Source: Sphingomonas astaxanthinifaciens DSM 22298 (GTDB lineage Bacteria; Pseudomonadota; Alphaproteobacteria; Sphingomonadales; Sphingomonadaceae). From it: a stretch of DNA of 64,000 nt. The stretch is from contig NZ_JONN01000001.1 in assembly GCF_000711715.1 (NCBI RefSeq), positions 930,001 to 994,000 of the forward strand, given 5' to 3'. Position numbers and translations under genes: made by a program. Shown piece after piece: positions 19,021-28,237 of the stretch. Under the pieces are notes generated by a model, which saw only the letters and a program-made list of their open reading frames with translations, made no database searches and had not been told where the DNA came from. How positions within the stretch are numbered: the first letter of the stretch is position 1; every line of letters begins with the position of its first letter.

Positions 19021-19159
19021 CGTCCACCTCAATCGGCCGGGTCGGCACTTCCTTCGCGCCGCCCGCGACCCAGATCGCGGCCGCCACGAGGACGACCAGG
19101 ATGATGAGCCAGATGATGAGCCCGCGCGCGGGATGCGGAGGCCGCTGTCGTATCGCCAT
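19004..19159 (-). CDS. Small single-pass membrane protein
   Basis: A 51-residue ORF starting MAIRQRPPHPARG, followed by one strong membrane helix (LIIWLIILVVLVAAAIWVAGG) and a short tail ending VDVAKPA. It is the first gene of the minus-strand unit ending in accA, divergent from aroK (49 bp between starts), and overlaps the start of the 599-residue exported protein by 17 bases. The overlap and the basic-TM-acidic layout support a real gene. Function unknown. Confidence 0.65.
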   Translation of the reverse strand: MAIRQRPPHPARGLIIWLIILVVLVAAAIWVAGGAKEVPTRPIEVDVAKPA

Positions 19160-19208
19160 GAGGCGGGCTTTTGCCGACTGACGGCCACGCTGTATAGCCC
19201 CGGCAAGC

Positions 19209-19769
19209 ATGGCCAGGCGTCCACTCCCCTTCGATGGCAGACTTGACCGGCCGGTGGTGCTCGTCGGCCTCATGGGCGCCGGCAAGTCGACCGTCGGCCG
19301 CCGCCTCGCGCGCCGGCTCGGCCTGCCCTTCGTCGACAGCGACAGCGAGATCGAGGATGCCGCGGGATTGAGCGCCGGCGAAGTCTTCCAGCGCTTCGGC
19401 GAGCATGATTTCCGCGACGGCGAGCGACGGGTCGTCGCCCGGCTCGCGACCGGCCCGGTGCGGGTGATCGCGACCGGCGGCGGGGCCTTCGTCAACGAGG
19501 AGACGCGCGCGCTGCTCAACGACAAGTGCATCACCGTCTGGCTCGACGCTCCCGTCGGCCTCCTTGCCGAGCGCACCGCGCGCCGGCCCGAGACCCGGCC
19601 GATGCTCAAGGACGGCAATCGCTCCGAGACGCTCGCCCGCCTGATCGACGAGCGCCGCCCGGCCTATGCCGAGGCCCATATCCGAATCGCCAGCGAAGGC
19701 GGTGCCCACCACGAAGTCGTCGAGCGGATCATCGCCGCCCTCGACCAGCATCTGAAGGACATGAATTGA
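19209..19769 (+). CDS. aroK: Shikimate kinase
   Basis: A 186-residue kinase that phosphorylates shikimate in the aromatic amino acid pathway. It has a Walker A loop GLMGAGKST at residues 20-28, the substrate-binding DSDSEIE, the FRDGERRV segment, the glycine-rich ATGGGAF, and the lid RPETRPML. The stop overlaps the TTG start of aroB, giving the common aroK-aroB pair. Confidence 0.96.
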   Translation: MARRPLPFDGRLDRPVVLVGLMGAGKSTVGRRLARRLGLPFVDSDSEIEDAAGLSAGEVFQRFGEHDFRDGERRVVARLATGPVRVIATGGGAFVNEETRALLNDKCITVWLDAPVGLLAERTARRPETRPMLKDGNRSETLARLIDERRPAYAEAHIRIASEGGAHHEVVERIIAALDQHLKDMN

Positions 19770-20836
19770 AGAGCCTGACCGTCGACGCCGGGGACGAACG
19801 CTATGACGTGCTGGTCGGTCGGCTCGAGGACAATCGCAGCCGCCTCGCCGCCCTCGCCCGCGGCAATCCCCTCGTGGTGGTCAGCGAGCCCAGGGTCTGG
19901 GGACTCCACGGCGCCCGGCTCGAGGCGTTGCTGCCCTGCGATCCCATCCTCGTCCCCGAGGGCGAAGCGGCCAAGGACTGGCCGCACCTGCGCGACCTCA
20001 TCCAGGCCTTCGCCGACCGCAACCTCGATCGCGGTTCGACGATCGCGGCCTTCGGCGGCGGATCAGTCGGCGACTTGACCGGGCTCGCCGCGGGCCTGTT
20101 CAAGCGCGGGATCCCGCTCATCCACCTGCCGACCACGCTCCTCGCCCAGGCCGACAGCGCGGTCGGCGGCAAGACCGCGATCGACGCGCTCGGGCAGAAG
20201 AACCTCGTCGGCATGTTCCACCAGCCCCGGATGGTGATTGCCGACGTCTCGCTGCTCGAGACGCTCGACCCCCGCCAGCTGCGCGCCGGCTATGCCGAGG
20301 TCGTCAAATATGGCCTTATACGCCACGAAGCCCTGTTCGAATGGGCCGAGGACCACGGCGCGATCCTGCTCGCCGGGCATCACGAATATCGCGAGGAAGC
20401 CGTCTGGCAGAGCGTCGCCGCCAAGGCGCGGATGGTCGAGGCCGACATCACCGACCGCAACGGCGCGCGCGCCCTGCTCAACTTCGGCCACACCTTCGGC
20501 CATGCGCTCGAAAGCGCCGCCGGGCTTGGCACCCTGCTCCACGGCGAGGCGGTGGCGGTCGGCATGGTGCTCGCCTTCGACCTCTCGGCCGAGCTCGGCC
20601 ATTGCCCGCACGACGACGCCCGCCGAGTCCGCGCCCACCTCGCCGCGGTCGGGCTCCCGACCACCATCGCCGAGACCGGGGTCGACCGCGCGGCGCTGCT
20701 GCCCTTGATGCGGACCGACAAGAAGAATGATTCGGGTGCACTCCGGCTGGTGCTGACCGAGGGGATTGGCGAAGCCTTCCTCAGCGAGGGCGTCGAGGAG
20801 CGCGTCCTCGCCGACTTCCTCGCCCGCGCCGCCTAG
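19766..20836 (+). CDS. aroB: 3-dehydroquinate synthase
   Basis: The start is TTG at 19766, overlapping the aroK stop (TTGA), giving 356 residues, the usual length. AroB converts DAHP to 3-dehydroquinate with NAD+ and a divalent metal. Visible motifs are FGGGSVGDLTGLAAGLFKRG (NAD site), PTTLLAQADSAVGGKTAID, and the metal-binding NFGHTFGHALE with GEAVAVGM. The longer open frame upstream is a shadow of aroK. The TAG stop shares the palindrome CTAG (20833-20836) with the stop of the convergent antiporter gene. Confidence 0.96.
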   Translation: MKSLTVDAGDERYDVLVGRLEDNRSRLAALARGNPLVVVSEPRVWGLHGARLEALLPCDPILVPEGEAAKDWPHLRDLIQAFADRNLDRGSTIAAFGGGSVGDLTGLAAGLFKRGIPLIHLPTTLLAQADSAVGGKTAIDALGQKNLVGMFHQPRMVIADVSLLETLDPRQLRAGYAEVVKYGLIRHEALFEWAEDHGAILLAGHHEYREEAVWQSVAAKARMVEADITDRNGARALLNFGHTFGHALESAAGLGTLLHGEAVAVGMVLAFDLSAELGHCPHDDARRVRAHLAAVGLPTTIAETGVDRAALLPLMRTDKKNDSGALRLVLTEGIGEAFLSEGVEERVLADFLARAA

Positions 20837-22590
20837 CCGTCGCCGACGACCTCGTCGTCGAGGGGCCGGAAGGCGAAGCTCGTCTCCTTGCCGACGCGCA
20901 GGTCGCCGCTCGCTGCCTGCGCCTTCAGCCGCTCCTCGTCGAGCTGGCGATAGGCACGCTCGACCCGCGCGACCTCGCGCTCGGCGATCCCCAGCGCGCC
21001 GAGCGCCGAGCGGCCCATCGCCACCGCGCTCTCGAACACCTCGCGCTGGAGCAGCAGCACGTCGCAGCCGTCGAGCGCCATCGACTGGCGGCGGTCGAAC
21101 ACCCGCACCATCACCGCCGCCTGCGGAAAGGCCTCGAGGATCGGCGCCAGCTGCTCGCGCCCGAAGTCGGGATCGTCGTGGCAGAACAGGATCGCTTCCG
21201 CCTCGGCGGCCCCGGCGGTCCGCAGGAGGTCGATCCGGGTCCCGTCGCCATAATAGACCTTGACCCCGAACTCCCCCGCCAGCTCGATCTGGCTCGCCTT
21301 GAGGTCGATCAGCGTGACCGGCACCCGCTTGGCCATCAGCATCTGACCGACGGTCTGGCCGAAGCGGCCGTAGCCGACCACGATGACATTGGTCTCGGGG
21401 CTGAACTCGGGCCCCTCGAGATCGACATGCTTCTGCGGCTGGCGCGTCTGGAGGAAGCCGATCAGCCGCATCAGGAAGGGCGTCGCGACCATGGAGGCGG
21501 TCACCACCGCGCCGAGCAGGCTCGCCTGTTCCTGGCTGATCATCCGGCCCGAAGCGGCGCTGGCGAACAGCACGAAGCCGAATTCGCCCGCCTGGGACAG
21601 CAACATCGACAGGGTGATCGCCCGCCCCGGCCGGCTGCCGAAGGCCCGCGCGATCGGATAGAGCACCGCGATCTTGAGCGCGATCACCGCCGCGGCCATG
21701 CCGAGGACCTTCAGCGGCTGGTCGGCGATGACCCGCAGGTCCAGCAGCATCCCGACCGACATGAAGAACAGGCCGAGCAGGATCGAGCGGAACGGCTCGA
21801 CGTCGCTCTCGAGCTCGTGGCGATAGGGGCTCTCGGCCAGCATCACGCCCGCGACGAAGGCGCCGAGCGCGACCGACAGGTGGAGCGAGTGCATCAGTGC
21901 GGCCGAGCCGATCACCGTCGTCAGCCCCGCGACCACGAACAGCTCGCGCTCGCCCAGCCGCCCGATCAGCCGGTAGAGCGGCGCCACCAGGAACCGCCCG
22001 GCGAGCACCAGCCCGACCACCGCGGCGACCGTCAGCCCGGTCATCTCCCACCCCGATGGCGCATCGGGATCGCCGCCGACGCTCAGCGCCGCGGTCAGGG
22101 TGATGAGCGGGATCAGCGCCAGGTCCTGAAGGAGCAGGATCGAGAAGGCGCGCTCGCCATAGGGGGTGTTCAGTTCGCCGGTCGAGCGCAGCATCGGCAG
22201 CACCTGCGCGGTCGAGGACAGGCCGAGCGCCAGCCCGATCGCCGCCGCCGGACCCCAGCCGAGCCCGAGCACGAATTTCGCCATCACCGCCAGCGCCGCC
22301 CCCGCCGCCAGCAGCTGGCCGAGCCCGAGCCCGAAAATCTCCTTCTTCAGCCGCCACAGGCGCGACGGCTGGAGCTCCAGTCCGACCAGGAACAGCAGCA
22401 AAGCGATCCCGATCTCGGCGACGCTGTTGATCGCCTCGGCATCGCCCGCGACGTTGAGCACCGACGGCCCGACCACGATCCCGCCGACGATATAGCCGAG
22501 GGTCGCGCCGAGCCCGAGGCGGCGGAAGATCATGACGAACAGCAGCGCGGTGCACAGCAGCACCGTCAGCCAGAGGAGAATTCCGGTCAT
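20833..22590 (-). CDS. Monovalent cation:proton antiporter-2 (KefB/KefC-like)
   Basis: A 585-residue protein with about twelve N-terminal membrane helices of the CPA2 Na+/H+ exchanger domain (for example GYIVGGIVVGPSVLN, LLLFLVGLELQPSRLW), then a C-terminal TrkA-N/RCK domain with the nucleotide-binding VIVVGYGRFGQTVGQ around residue 400. This is the KefB/KefC architecture of potassium efflux. Its length and order match. It overlaps by four bases the NifU-like gene upstream and ends in the CTAG shared with aroB. Confidence 0.88.
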   Translation of the reverse strand: MTGILLWLTVLLCTALLFVMIFRRLGLGATLGYIVGGIVVGPSVLNVAGDAEAINSVAEIGIALLLFLVGLELQPSRLWRLKKEIFGLGLGQLLAAGAALAVMAKFVLGLGWGPAAAIGLALGLSSTAQVLPMLRSTGELNTPYGERAFSILLLQDLALIPLITLTAALSVGGDPDAPSGWEMTGLTVAAVVGLVLAGRFLVAPLYRLIGRLGERELFVVAGLTTVIGSAALMHSLHLSVALGAFVAGVMLAESPYRHELESDVEPFRSILLGLFFMSVGMLLDLRVIADQPLKVLGMAAAVIALKIAVLYPIARAFGSRPGRAITLSMLLSQAGEFGFVLFASAASGRMISQEQASLLGAVVTASMVATPFLMRLIGFLQTRQPQKHVDLEGPEFSPETNVIVVGYGRFGQTVGQMLMAKRVPVTLIDLKASQIELAGEFGVKVYYGDGTRIDLLRTAGAAEAEAILFCHDDPDFGREQLAPILEAFPQAAVMVRVFDRRQSMALDGCDVLLLQREVFESAVAMGRSALGALGIAEREVARVERAYRQLDEERLKAQAASGDLRVGKETSFAFRPLDDEVVGDG

Positions 22591-23000
22591 GCCTTCTCCT
22601 TGAGCGCGGCGAGCAGGGCGTCGAACGGCAGCAGCACCGCGCCATGGCGTCCGCTTCGCTCCTGCACCGGCCGCAGCGCCTCATAGCCTTGAGGCAACTC
22701 GCCCCGCCCCTCGAGCCATGCCTTCACCGCCGCGCGCATCACGATCACTTCGGCGGTCAGCCGCCCCGGCGCCCAGCGCTGGAGCAACGCCGCGCTCGCC
22801 TGCCCGTAGGCGCAGGCGGTGACGGACTGCGCGATGGCGGCGATCCGCCCGTCCTCGGTCCGCACCATCGTCGTCATCCGCGATCCGCAGGTCGGCGAGC
22901 GTGCCTCGCCCGTCCCGTCCGCCCCCTCGAGCCCGGTCTCCAGCGGCAGCGACGCCGCCAGCCGGAGGATCTCGAGCGTGTAGGGCGGCTCGCGGGTCAT
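22587..23000 (-). CDS. NifU-like iron-sulfur cluster scaffold protein
   Basis: The ATG at 23000 overlaps the cysS stop and gives 137 residues. The protein matches the IscU/NifU N-terminal scaffold family: SPTCGSRM with Cys38 and VTACAYGQASAALL with Cys63. The third conserved Cys of NifU-type scaffolds, expected around residue 100-110, is not visible, so cluster assembly on this protein may differ or it may have another role. The frame extends upstream into cysS as a shadow. Confidence 0.75.
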   Translation of the reverse strand: MTREPPYTLEILRLAASLPLETGLEGADGTGEARSPTCGSRMTTMVRTEDGRIAAIAQSVTACAYGQASAALLQRWAPGRLTAEVIVMRAAVKAWLEGRGELPQGYEALRPVQERSGRHGAVLLPFDALLAALKEKA

Positions 23001-24400
23001 GCGCGGCGCCAGCTCGTCCCGCCCGGCCCGTCCTCGAGGAGGATGCCCTCGGCCTTCAGTTCGTCCCGGATCCGGTCGGCCTCGGCGAAGTTCCGTGCCT
23101 GCTTGGCCGCGGTCCGTGCCGCCACCCGCGCGTCGATGTCGCTGTCGCCTTCGCCCCGGAACCAAGTCTCTGCATCTTCGCCCAAAAGACCCAACAGACG
23201 AGCAGAATTCAGGAAGATTTGGACATTCTCAGCGATACCGACGAATTCGATACTATCGTCCGCCGGGTGCGCCCACTTGTTGCGAAGCTGTCGGAGATGG
23301 TCGGCCAAGCGATTCAGACGAGAGATCGCGCCTGCGGTGTTCAGGTCATCACGAAGCGCTTCAAGAAATGCCCAATCTATCTCGTCCGTCGGATCGTCCC
23401 CGATGAATGAGTTGAGATCCGCAAGCAGGCGGTACCAACCGTCCAAAACCGCTTTGCTCTGCGCGATCAGGCTCTCGGTCCACGGCAGCGGCGAGCGATA
23501 ATGCGCGCTGAGCAGCGCCAGCCGAAGCACCTCGCCCTTGTGCCCCGCGGCCAGCAATTCGCCCGGCGTCACGATATTGCCGAGGCTCTTGCTCATCTTC
23601 TCCGAGCCCATGTCGACGAAGCCATTGTGCAGCCAGAAGCGGGCGAGCGGGGCGCCGCCGTGGGCGCAGCGGCTTTGCGCGGCCTCATTCTCATGGTGCG
23701 GGAAGACGAGGTCGATGCCCCCGCCATGAATGTCGATGGTTTCGCCCAGATGCGCGCGGATCATCGCCGAGCATTCGATGTGCCAGCCCGGCCGGCCGCG
23801 GCCCCACGGGCTTTCCCAGCCGATCATGTCCGCCGCGCTCGGCTTCCACAGGACGAAGTCCCCGGGACTCTTCTTGTAGGGTGCGACCTCGACCCGCGCG
23901 CCGGCCAGCATCGCCTCGCGGTCGCGCCTGGACAGCGCGCCATAATCGGCGTCCGAGCCCACGTCGAACAGGACATGCCCCTCGGCGGCATAGGCATGAC
24001 CCTTGGCCACCAGCCCCTCGATCATCGCCACCATCGCACCGATTTCGGCGGTGGCGTGGGGCGCGATATCGGGATCGCGCACGCCCAATGCACGCATGTC
24101 GTCGAGGTAATAGCGCTCGAACCGCTCGGTGATGACCGACGGCTCGACCCCCTCCTCCTTCGCCGCGGCGATGATCTTGTCGTCGACGTCGGTGATGTTG
24201 CGCGCGAAGGTCACGCCATGGTCGGGATAGGTGTGTTCGAGCAGGCGGCGGAGCACGTCGAACACCACCGGCGGACGGGCATTGCCGATATGCGCGCGGC
24301 CATAGACGGTGGGACCGCAGACATAGATGGCGATGGCCTTGCCCTCGCGGGGCGTGAATTCGCGCTTTTCGCGCGCGGCGGTGTCGTAGAGGCGGATCAT
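22997..24400 (-). CDS. cysS: Cysteinyl-tRNA synthetase
   Basis: A 467-residue class I tRNA synthetase that charges tRNA-Cys. The zinc Cys28 (YVCGPTVYG), the HIGH-like AHIGN at residues 36-40, [10 protein letters not shown], the zinc ligands in [15 protein letters not shown], and KMSKSLGN around residue 265 are all present. Residues about 327-412 (bases 23165-23420) use noticeably more A/T-ending and rarer codons than the rest, yet the frame is intact. The start overlaps the stop of the CvpA-like gene (24397-24400). Confidence 0.96.
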   Translation of the reverse strand: MIRLYDTAAREKREFTPREGKAIAIYVCGPTVYGRAHIGNARPPVVFDVLRRLLEHTYPDHGVTFARNITDVDDKIIAAAKEEGVEPSVITERFERYYLDDMRALGVRDPDIAPHATAEIGAMVAMIEGLVAKGHAYAAEGHVLFDVGSDADYGALSRRDREAMLAGARVEVAPYKKSPGDFVLWKPSAADMIGWESPWGRGRPGWHIECSAMIRAHLGETIDIHGGGIDLVFPHHENEAAQSRCAHGGAPLARFWLHNGFVDMGSEKMSKSLGNIVTPGELLAAGHKGEVLRLALLSAHYRSPLPWTESLIAQSKAVLDGWYRLLADLNSFIGDDPTDEIDWAFLEALRDDLNTAGAISRLNRLADHLRQLRNKWAHPADDSIEFVGIAENVQIFLNSARLLGLLGEDAETWFRGEGDSDIDARVAARTAAKQARNFAEADRIRDELKAEGILLEDGPGGTSWRRA

Positions 24401-24909
24401 TTTGCTTGGTTTCGCTTCAGTCGGGTCTCGTTCCAGGTGGCGATCATCGCCCGTCCGCTGGCATCGAGGAGGGGAAAGGTGCGGCTGTCGCGGATCCAGG
24501 TCGGCCGCTCGGCCTTGGTGCCATAGACCATGTCGGTGCCAAGATTGGCGAGCAGGAAGAAGAGCGTCGCGCCGACCAGCCCCTTGAGCATCCCGAACCC
24601 GCCGCCGAGCAGCCGGTCGAACGGCCCGAGCGCCGAGGCCCGGGCGCTCTTCCCCAGCCGGTAGGCGAGGAAGCGCATTACGAGATAGGCGGGCAGGAAC
24701 AGCAGCACGAAGGCGAGCGCCGCGGCCGCGGTCGGCCCGTCGGTGAGCCCGCTCACCGCCGCCGCCACCCGCGCATGGAACAGCACCAGCGCCGCCACCC
24801 CTGCGGCCCAGGCGGCGAGCACCAGCGCCTCCTGCACGAACCCGCGCACGAACCCGACCAGCGCGCCGCCGCCGAGGAGTAGCAGAACGAAGAGGTCGAG
24901 CGCGGTCAT
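24397..24909 (-). CDS. CvpA family membrane protein
   Basis: A 170-residue inner-membrane protein with four hydrophobic helices. The N-terminus MTALDLFVLLLLGGGALVG and the segment RLLGGGFGMLKGLVGATLF are typical of CvpA/colicin V production proteins. The family is widespread and linked to envelope integrity; the molecular role is unclear. It overlaps cysS by four bases and appears to head the unit that includes cysS, the NifU-like gene and the antiporter. Confidence 0.85.
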   Translation of the reverse strand: MTALDLFVLLLLGGGALVGFVRGFVQEALVLAAWAAGVAALVLFHARVAAAVSGLTDGPTAAAALAFVLLFLPAYLVMRFLAYRLGKSARASALGPFDRLLGGGFGMLKGLVGATLFFLLANLGTDMVYGTKAERPTWIRDSRTFPLLDASGRAMIATWNETRLKRNQAK

Positions 24910-24967
24910 GGGTAGCGGCAGCGTTAGTGGAGAGCGGCGGAGGTGACCAGAGGTCCGCGCGGCCGTG

Positions 24968-25029
24968 CTTCGACTTCGCTCAGCACGAACGACTTCGTCT
25001 AGTCTCGTTCGTCCTGAGCGAAGTCGAAG
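24968..25029. repeat. Intergenic inverted repeat, type 1
   Basis: Two 25-bp arms (24968-24992 and 25005-25029) are inverted copies with one mismatch, separated by 12 bp. The core word is CCTGAGCGAAGTCGAAG. A second copy of the same family lies at 38253-38319. The hairpin sits between the start of the CvpA-like gene and the end of radA; it could act at the RNA level, but no T-run follows. Confidence 0.85.
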
Positions 25030-25039
25030 GACGCCTTCC

Positions 25040-26401
25040 CTACCGCCCCATCACCTTCTCGACCAGTTGCCGAAGCTGCCCGAACCGCGCGACACCGATC
25101 CCGCTCGCCTCGACCCCGCCCGGCACCCAGGCTTCCTCGAAGCCCAGTTTGGCCGCTTCCTTGAGCCGGAGCTGGGTGTGCGCCGCCGGCCGGACCTCGC
25201 CCGACAGGGCGACTTCGCCCATCACCACCGCCTCGGCCGGGACCGGCCGCTCGGACAGCGCCGAGACCAGCGCCGCCGCCACCGCGAGATCGGCCGCGGG
25301 GTCGCTCAATTTGTAGCCGCCCGCAACGTTCAGATAGACTTCCGCGGTCGCGAAGCTCACCCCGCAGCGCGCTTCCAGCACCGCCAGCAGCATCGCGAGG
25401 CGCGAACTGTCCCAGCCGACCGCCGAGCGCCGCGGCGTCGCCCCGCTCGCCAGCCGCACCGTCAGCGCCTGGATCTCGACCAGCACGGGCCGAGTCCCCT
25501 CGAGCGCGGGGAAGATGGCGGTCCCGCTGACCGGATCGTCGCGGCGGGTGAGGAACAGCGCGCTCGGATTGGGGACCTCGGCCAGCCCCGCCCCTTCCAT
25601 CGCGAACACCCCGATCTCGTCGGTCCCGCCGAAGCGGTTCTTAACCGCGCGGAGGATCCGATACTGGTGGCTCCGCTCGCCCTCGAAACCCAGCACCGCG
25701 TCGACCATGTGCTCGAGCACGCGCGGCCCCGCGATGCTGCCGTCCTTGGTGACGTGCCCGACGAGGATCAGCGCGGTGCCGCGGTCCTTGGCGAAGCGGA
25801 TCAGCTCCTGCGCGCTGGCGCGGACCTGGCTGACCGTCCCCGGCGCCCCCTCGATGAGGTCGGAATGCATCGTCTGGACGCTGTCGATCACCAGCAGCGC
25901 GGGCGGCGGTCCGCTCCCGAGCGTCGTCAGGATGTCGCGCACGCTCGTCACGCTTGCGAGCTGCACCGGCGCGGTGCCCAGCCCCAGCCGGAGCGCGCGC
26001 AGGCGCACCTGGTCGACCGCTTCCTCGCCCGAAACGTAGACCGCGCCCTTGCCCGCCCGCGCGATCGCCGCGGCGACCTGGAGCAGCAGGGTCGACTTGC
26101 CGATCCCGGGATCGCCCGCGAGCAGCATCGCCGAGCCCGGGACCAGCCCGCCGCCGACCGCGCGGTCGAATTCGGCGACGCCGGTCTCGATCCGCACCGG
26201 CAGCGCGACCTCGGCGTCGAGCCCGACCAGCTCGACCGCCCGGCCGCCCGCCGACAGGTCGTGCTTCTGGCTGAACACGGTCGGGGCCGCATTCTCCTGG
26301 ATCAGCGTGTTCCACTCGGCGCAATCGGGGCATTGTCCCTGCCAGCGGGACTGGGCCGACCCGCAGGCCTGGCAGACGTAACGGGCTTTGAGCTTGGCCA
26401 T
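25040..26401 (-). CDS. radA: DNA repair protein RadA
   Basis: The ATG at 26401 gives MAKLKARYVCQACG and 453 residues, the normal RadA length; the 22-codon extension upstream is not conserved-looking. RadA is a RecA-like ATPase that helps branch migration in recombination. It shows an N-terminal zinc finger (Cys10, 13, 24, 27), Walker A GDPGIGKST at residues 97-105, the RadA-specific KNRFGGTDE around residue 255, and a C-terminal Lon-protease-like domain. Confidence 0.95.
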   Translation of the reverse strand: MAKLKARYVCQACGSAQSRWQGQCPDCAEWNTLIQENAAPTVFSQKHDLSAGGRAVELVGLDAEVALPVRIETGVAEFDRAVGGGLVPGSAMLLAGDPGIGKSTLLLQVAAAIARAGKGAVYVSGEEAVDQVRLRALRLGLGTAPVQLASVTSVRDILTTLGSGPPPALLVIDSVQTMHSDLIEGAPGTVSQVRASAQELIRFAKDRGTALILVGHVTKDGSIAGPRVLEHMVDAVLGFEGERSHQYRILRAVKNRFGGTDEIGVFAMEGAGLAEVPNPSALFLTRRDDPVSGTAIFPALEGTRPVLVEIQALTVRLASGATPRRSAVGWDSSRLAMLLAVLEARCGVSFATAEVYLNVAGGYKLSDPAADLAVAAALVSALSERPVPAEAVVMGEVALSGEVRPAAHTQLRLKEAAKLGFEEAWVPGGVEASGIGVARFGQLRQLVEKVMGR

Positions 26402-26573
26402 CGGCCTTTGGTAGGAAGCCCAAGCCCGGACCGCAACGCTGCAACGCTTGTTGCCACCGCGCAACAACGCTTCCCAAAATCCCTAGGAATCCGGCGTTTG
26501 CTCTTGCGCGCGAGGACCAGTCAGACGAGTTGGAGCGCCTCGGAAATTTTATCTCATCCCATGGGGGGACATC

Positions 26574-27200
26574 TTGACCAAGTATCTGCTGACGGCGGCC
26601 GTTGCTGCCCTCTTCGCCACGCCTGCCGCCGCGGCCGATTTTTCGGGTCCGCGCGTCGAGGCTCGTCTGTCCTATGATCGCGCCACGCTCGAAGCGACGC
26701 TGTCGGACGGCTTCACCACCGAGTCGGGCAGCGACAAGGACAGCGGGATCGGCCTCGGCGCCGAAGCCGGCTACGACGCGCAGGTCGGCGGCAACTTCGT
26801 CGTCGGCGGCTATGTCGGTGGCGACTGGAGCTCGGCTGCCTTCACCAGCGATTTCGACGGCACCAGTTCGCGCCTCGAAGCCGGCCGCAACCTCTACCTC
26901 GGCGTGCGCGCCGGCGCGGCCGTCGGCCCGGCCCTGCTCTATGCCAAGGGCGGCCTCAGCCGCGGTCGCCTGAAGCTGGTCTACGATGACGGCTTCGACC
27001 GGGTCAGCGACAGCACCAACCGCAGTGGCTGGCACCTCGGCGCCGGTGTCGAGGTCGGCCTCGGCAAGGCCTATGTGAAGGGTGAGTACACCCACACCGA
27101 ATATAATGGCTCGAGCTTCAGCGACCCCGACTTCGGCATCGACGCCAAGATCGACGCCAAGCGCGACCAGCTGACGGCGGCGGTCGGCTTCCGCTTCTAA
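26574..27200 (+). CDS. Outer membrane beta-barrel protein
   Basis: The start is TTG at 26574 behind GGGGGGAC. The nearby ATG at 26561 is out of frame. The 208-residue product has a signal peptide ending TPAAAA and an eight-strand-like barrel of alternating residues (YLGVRAGAAVGPALLYAKGG, WHLGAGVEVGLG) that ends VGFRF with a terminal Phe. It resembles small OmpA/Opa-like porin-family barrels. It is divergent from radA and followed by a clear terminator, so it is probably transcribed alone. Substrate unknown. Confidence 0.82.
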   Translation: MTKYLLTAAVAALFATPAAAADFSGPRVEARLSYDRATLEATLSDGFTTESGSDKDSGIGLGAEAGYDAQVGGNFVVGGYVGGDWSSAAFTSDFDGTSSRLEAGRNLYLGVRAGAAVGPALLYAKGGLSRGRLKLVYDDGFDRVSDSTNRSGWHLGAGVEVGLGKAYVKGEYTHTEYNGSSFSDPDFGIDAKIDAKRDQLTAAVGFRF

Positions 27201-27226
27201 GCGGTCCGCCACCACCAAGCGAACGA

Positions 27227-27257
27227 GGCCTCGCCGGGCGACCGGCGGGGCCTTTTT
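27227..27257 (+). terminator. Rho-independent terminator after outer membrane barrel gene
   Basis: An 11-bp GC-rich stem (27227-27237 with 27242-27252, including one G-T pair) closes a GCGA tetraloop and is followed by five T residues at 27253-27257. It lies 26 bp after the stop of the beta-barrel gene. Confidence 0.92.
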
Positions 27258-27347
27258 CGTGCCCGCTGGTCTTTGGTCCCGGTCCTGCCTTGGCCCCGTC
27301 TCCCGCCCCGCCGCGTTGAGCGACGACTAACCCCCGAGGAGAATTTC

Positions 27348-28229
27348 ATGCCCTATGCCAAGGCCAAGGACGGCACCATGCTCTATTACAAGGACTGGGG
27401 ACGCGGCGATCCGGTCGTCCTGATGCACGGCTGGCCGCTGACCGGCGACACCTTCGACGATCTCGCGATCAAGCTGGTCGAGGCCGGCAAGCGCTGCATC
27501 ATCCCCGACCGCCGCGGCTTTGGCCGTTCGGAGCAGCCGTGGGACGGCCACGACTACGATACTTACGCCGACGACGTCGCGGCGATCCTCGAGGATGCCG
27601 GGATCAACCAGCCGGTCGCGCTGGTCGGCTTCTCGATGGGCGGCGGCGAGGTCGCGCGCTTCCTCTCCAAGCAGGGCAAGGGCCGGGTCAGCGCCGCGGT
27701 GCTCGCCAGCTCGGTCGTCCCCAAGGTCGCGCAAAGCGACGACTGGCCCGACGGCGTGCCGCAGTCGGCGCTCGACGACGTCACCAAGCAGATGAAGGAG
27801 GATCGCGCGGGCTTCCTGCAGACCTTCCTCAAGCAGTTCTACGGGGTCGGCTTCCTCGAGCATCCGGTCAGCCAGGGCGTGCTCGACGCGGGCTTCCAGC
27901 AGGGCATGATGAGCGGCGCCCGCCCCTTCTACGCCGCCGCGGCGGCCTGGGCCGGGACCGACTTCCGCCCCGACCTCCCCGCCTTCGAGGGCGTACCGAC
28001 GCTGATCCTCCACGGAACGAGCGACAAGAACGTCCCCATCGAGGGCACCGGCCGCAAGGCCGCCGAGGCGCTGCCGCACGCGACGCTGATCGAATATGAC
28101 GGCAGCCCTCACGGCATATTCGAGACCGACAAGGAGCGCTTCTGCAAGGACGTGGTCGAGTTCCTCACCCGCGAGACGCGCGGCACCACCGCCGACACGA
28201 GCGCCAGCGCCATCCCGCTGACGAATTGA
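27348..28229 (+). CDS. Alpha/beta hydrolase (chloroperoxidase-like)
   Basis: The ATG at 27348, preceded by GAGGAGAA, gives MPYAKAKDGTMLYYKDWG and 293 residues. The fold is that of cofactor-free haloperoxidase/esterase hydrolases: HGWPLTGDTFD (oxyanion region), GFSMGGGEVARF with the nucleophilic Ser in GFSMG, and a late catalytic His in GSPHGIFETD. The Asp is probably in LHGTSDKNVPIEG. It stands alone between two intergenic hairpins. The natural substrate cannot be told. Confidence 0.88.
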   Translation: MPYAKAKDGTMLYYKDWGRGDPVVLMHGWPLTGDTFDDLAIKLVEAGKRCIIPDRRGFGRSEQPWDGHDYDTYADDVAAILEDAGINQPVALVGFSMGGGEVARFLSKQGKGRVSAAVLASSVVPKVAQSDDWPDGVPQSALDDVTKQMKEDRAGFLQTFLKQFYGVGFLEHPVSQGVLDAGFQQGMMSGARPFYAAAAAWAGTDFRPDLPAFEGVPTLILHGTSDKNVPIEGTGRKAAEALPHATLIEYDGSPHGIFETDKERFCKDVVEFLTRETRGTTADTSASAIPLTN

Positions 28230-28237
28230 GATGAATA

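Noticed and set aside
20766..21263. Plus-strand ORF of 165 codons inside the antiporter gene
   Set aside because: Pro/Arg/Ala-rich shadow of the KefB/C-like coding sequence.
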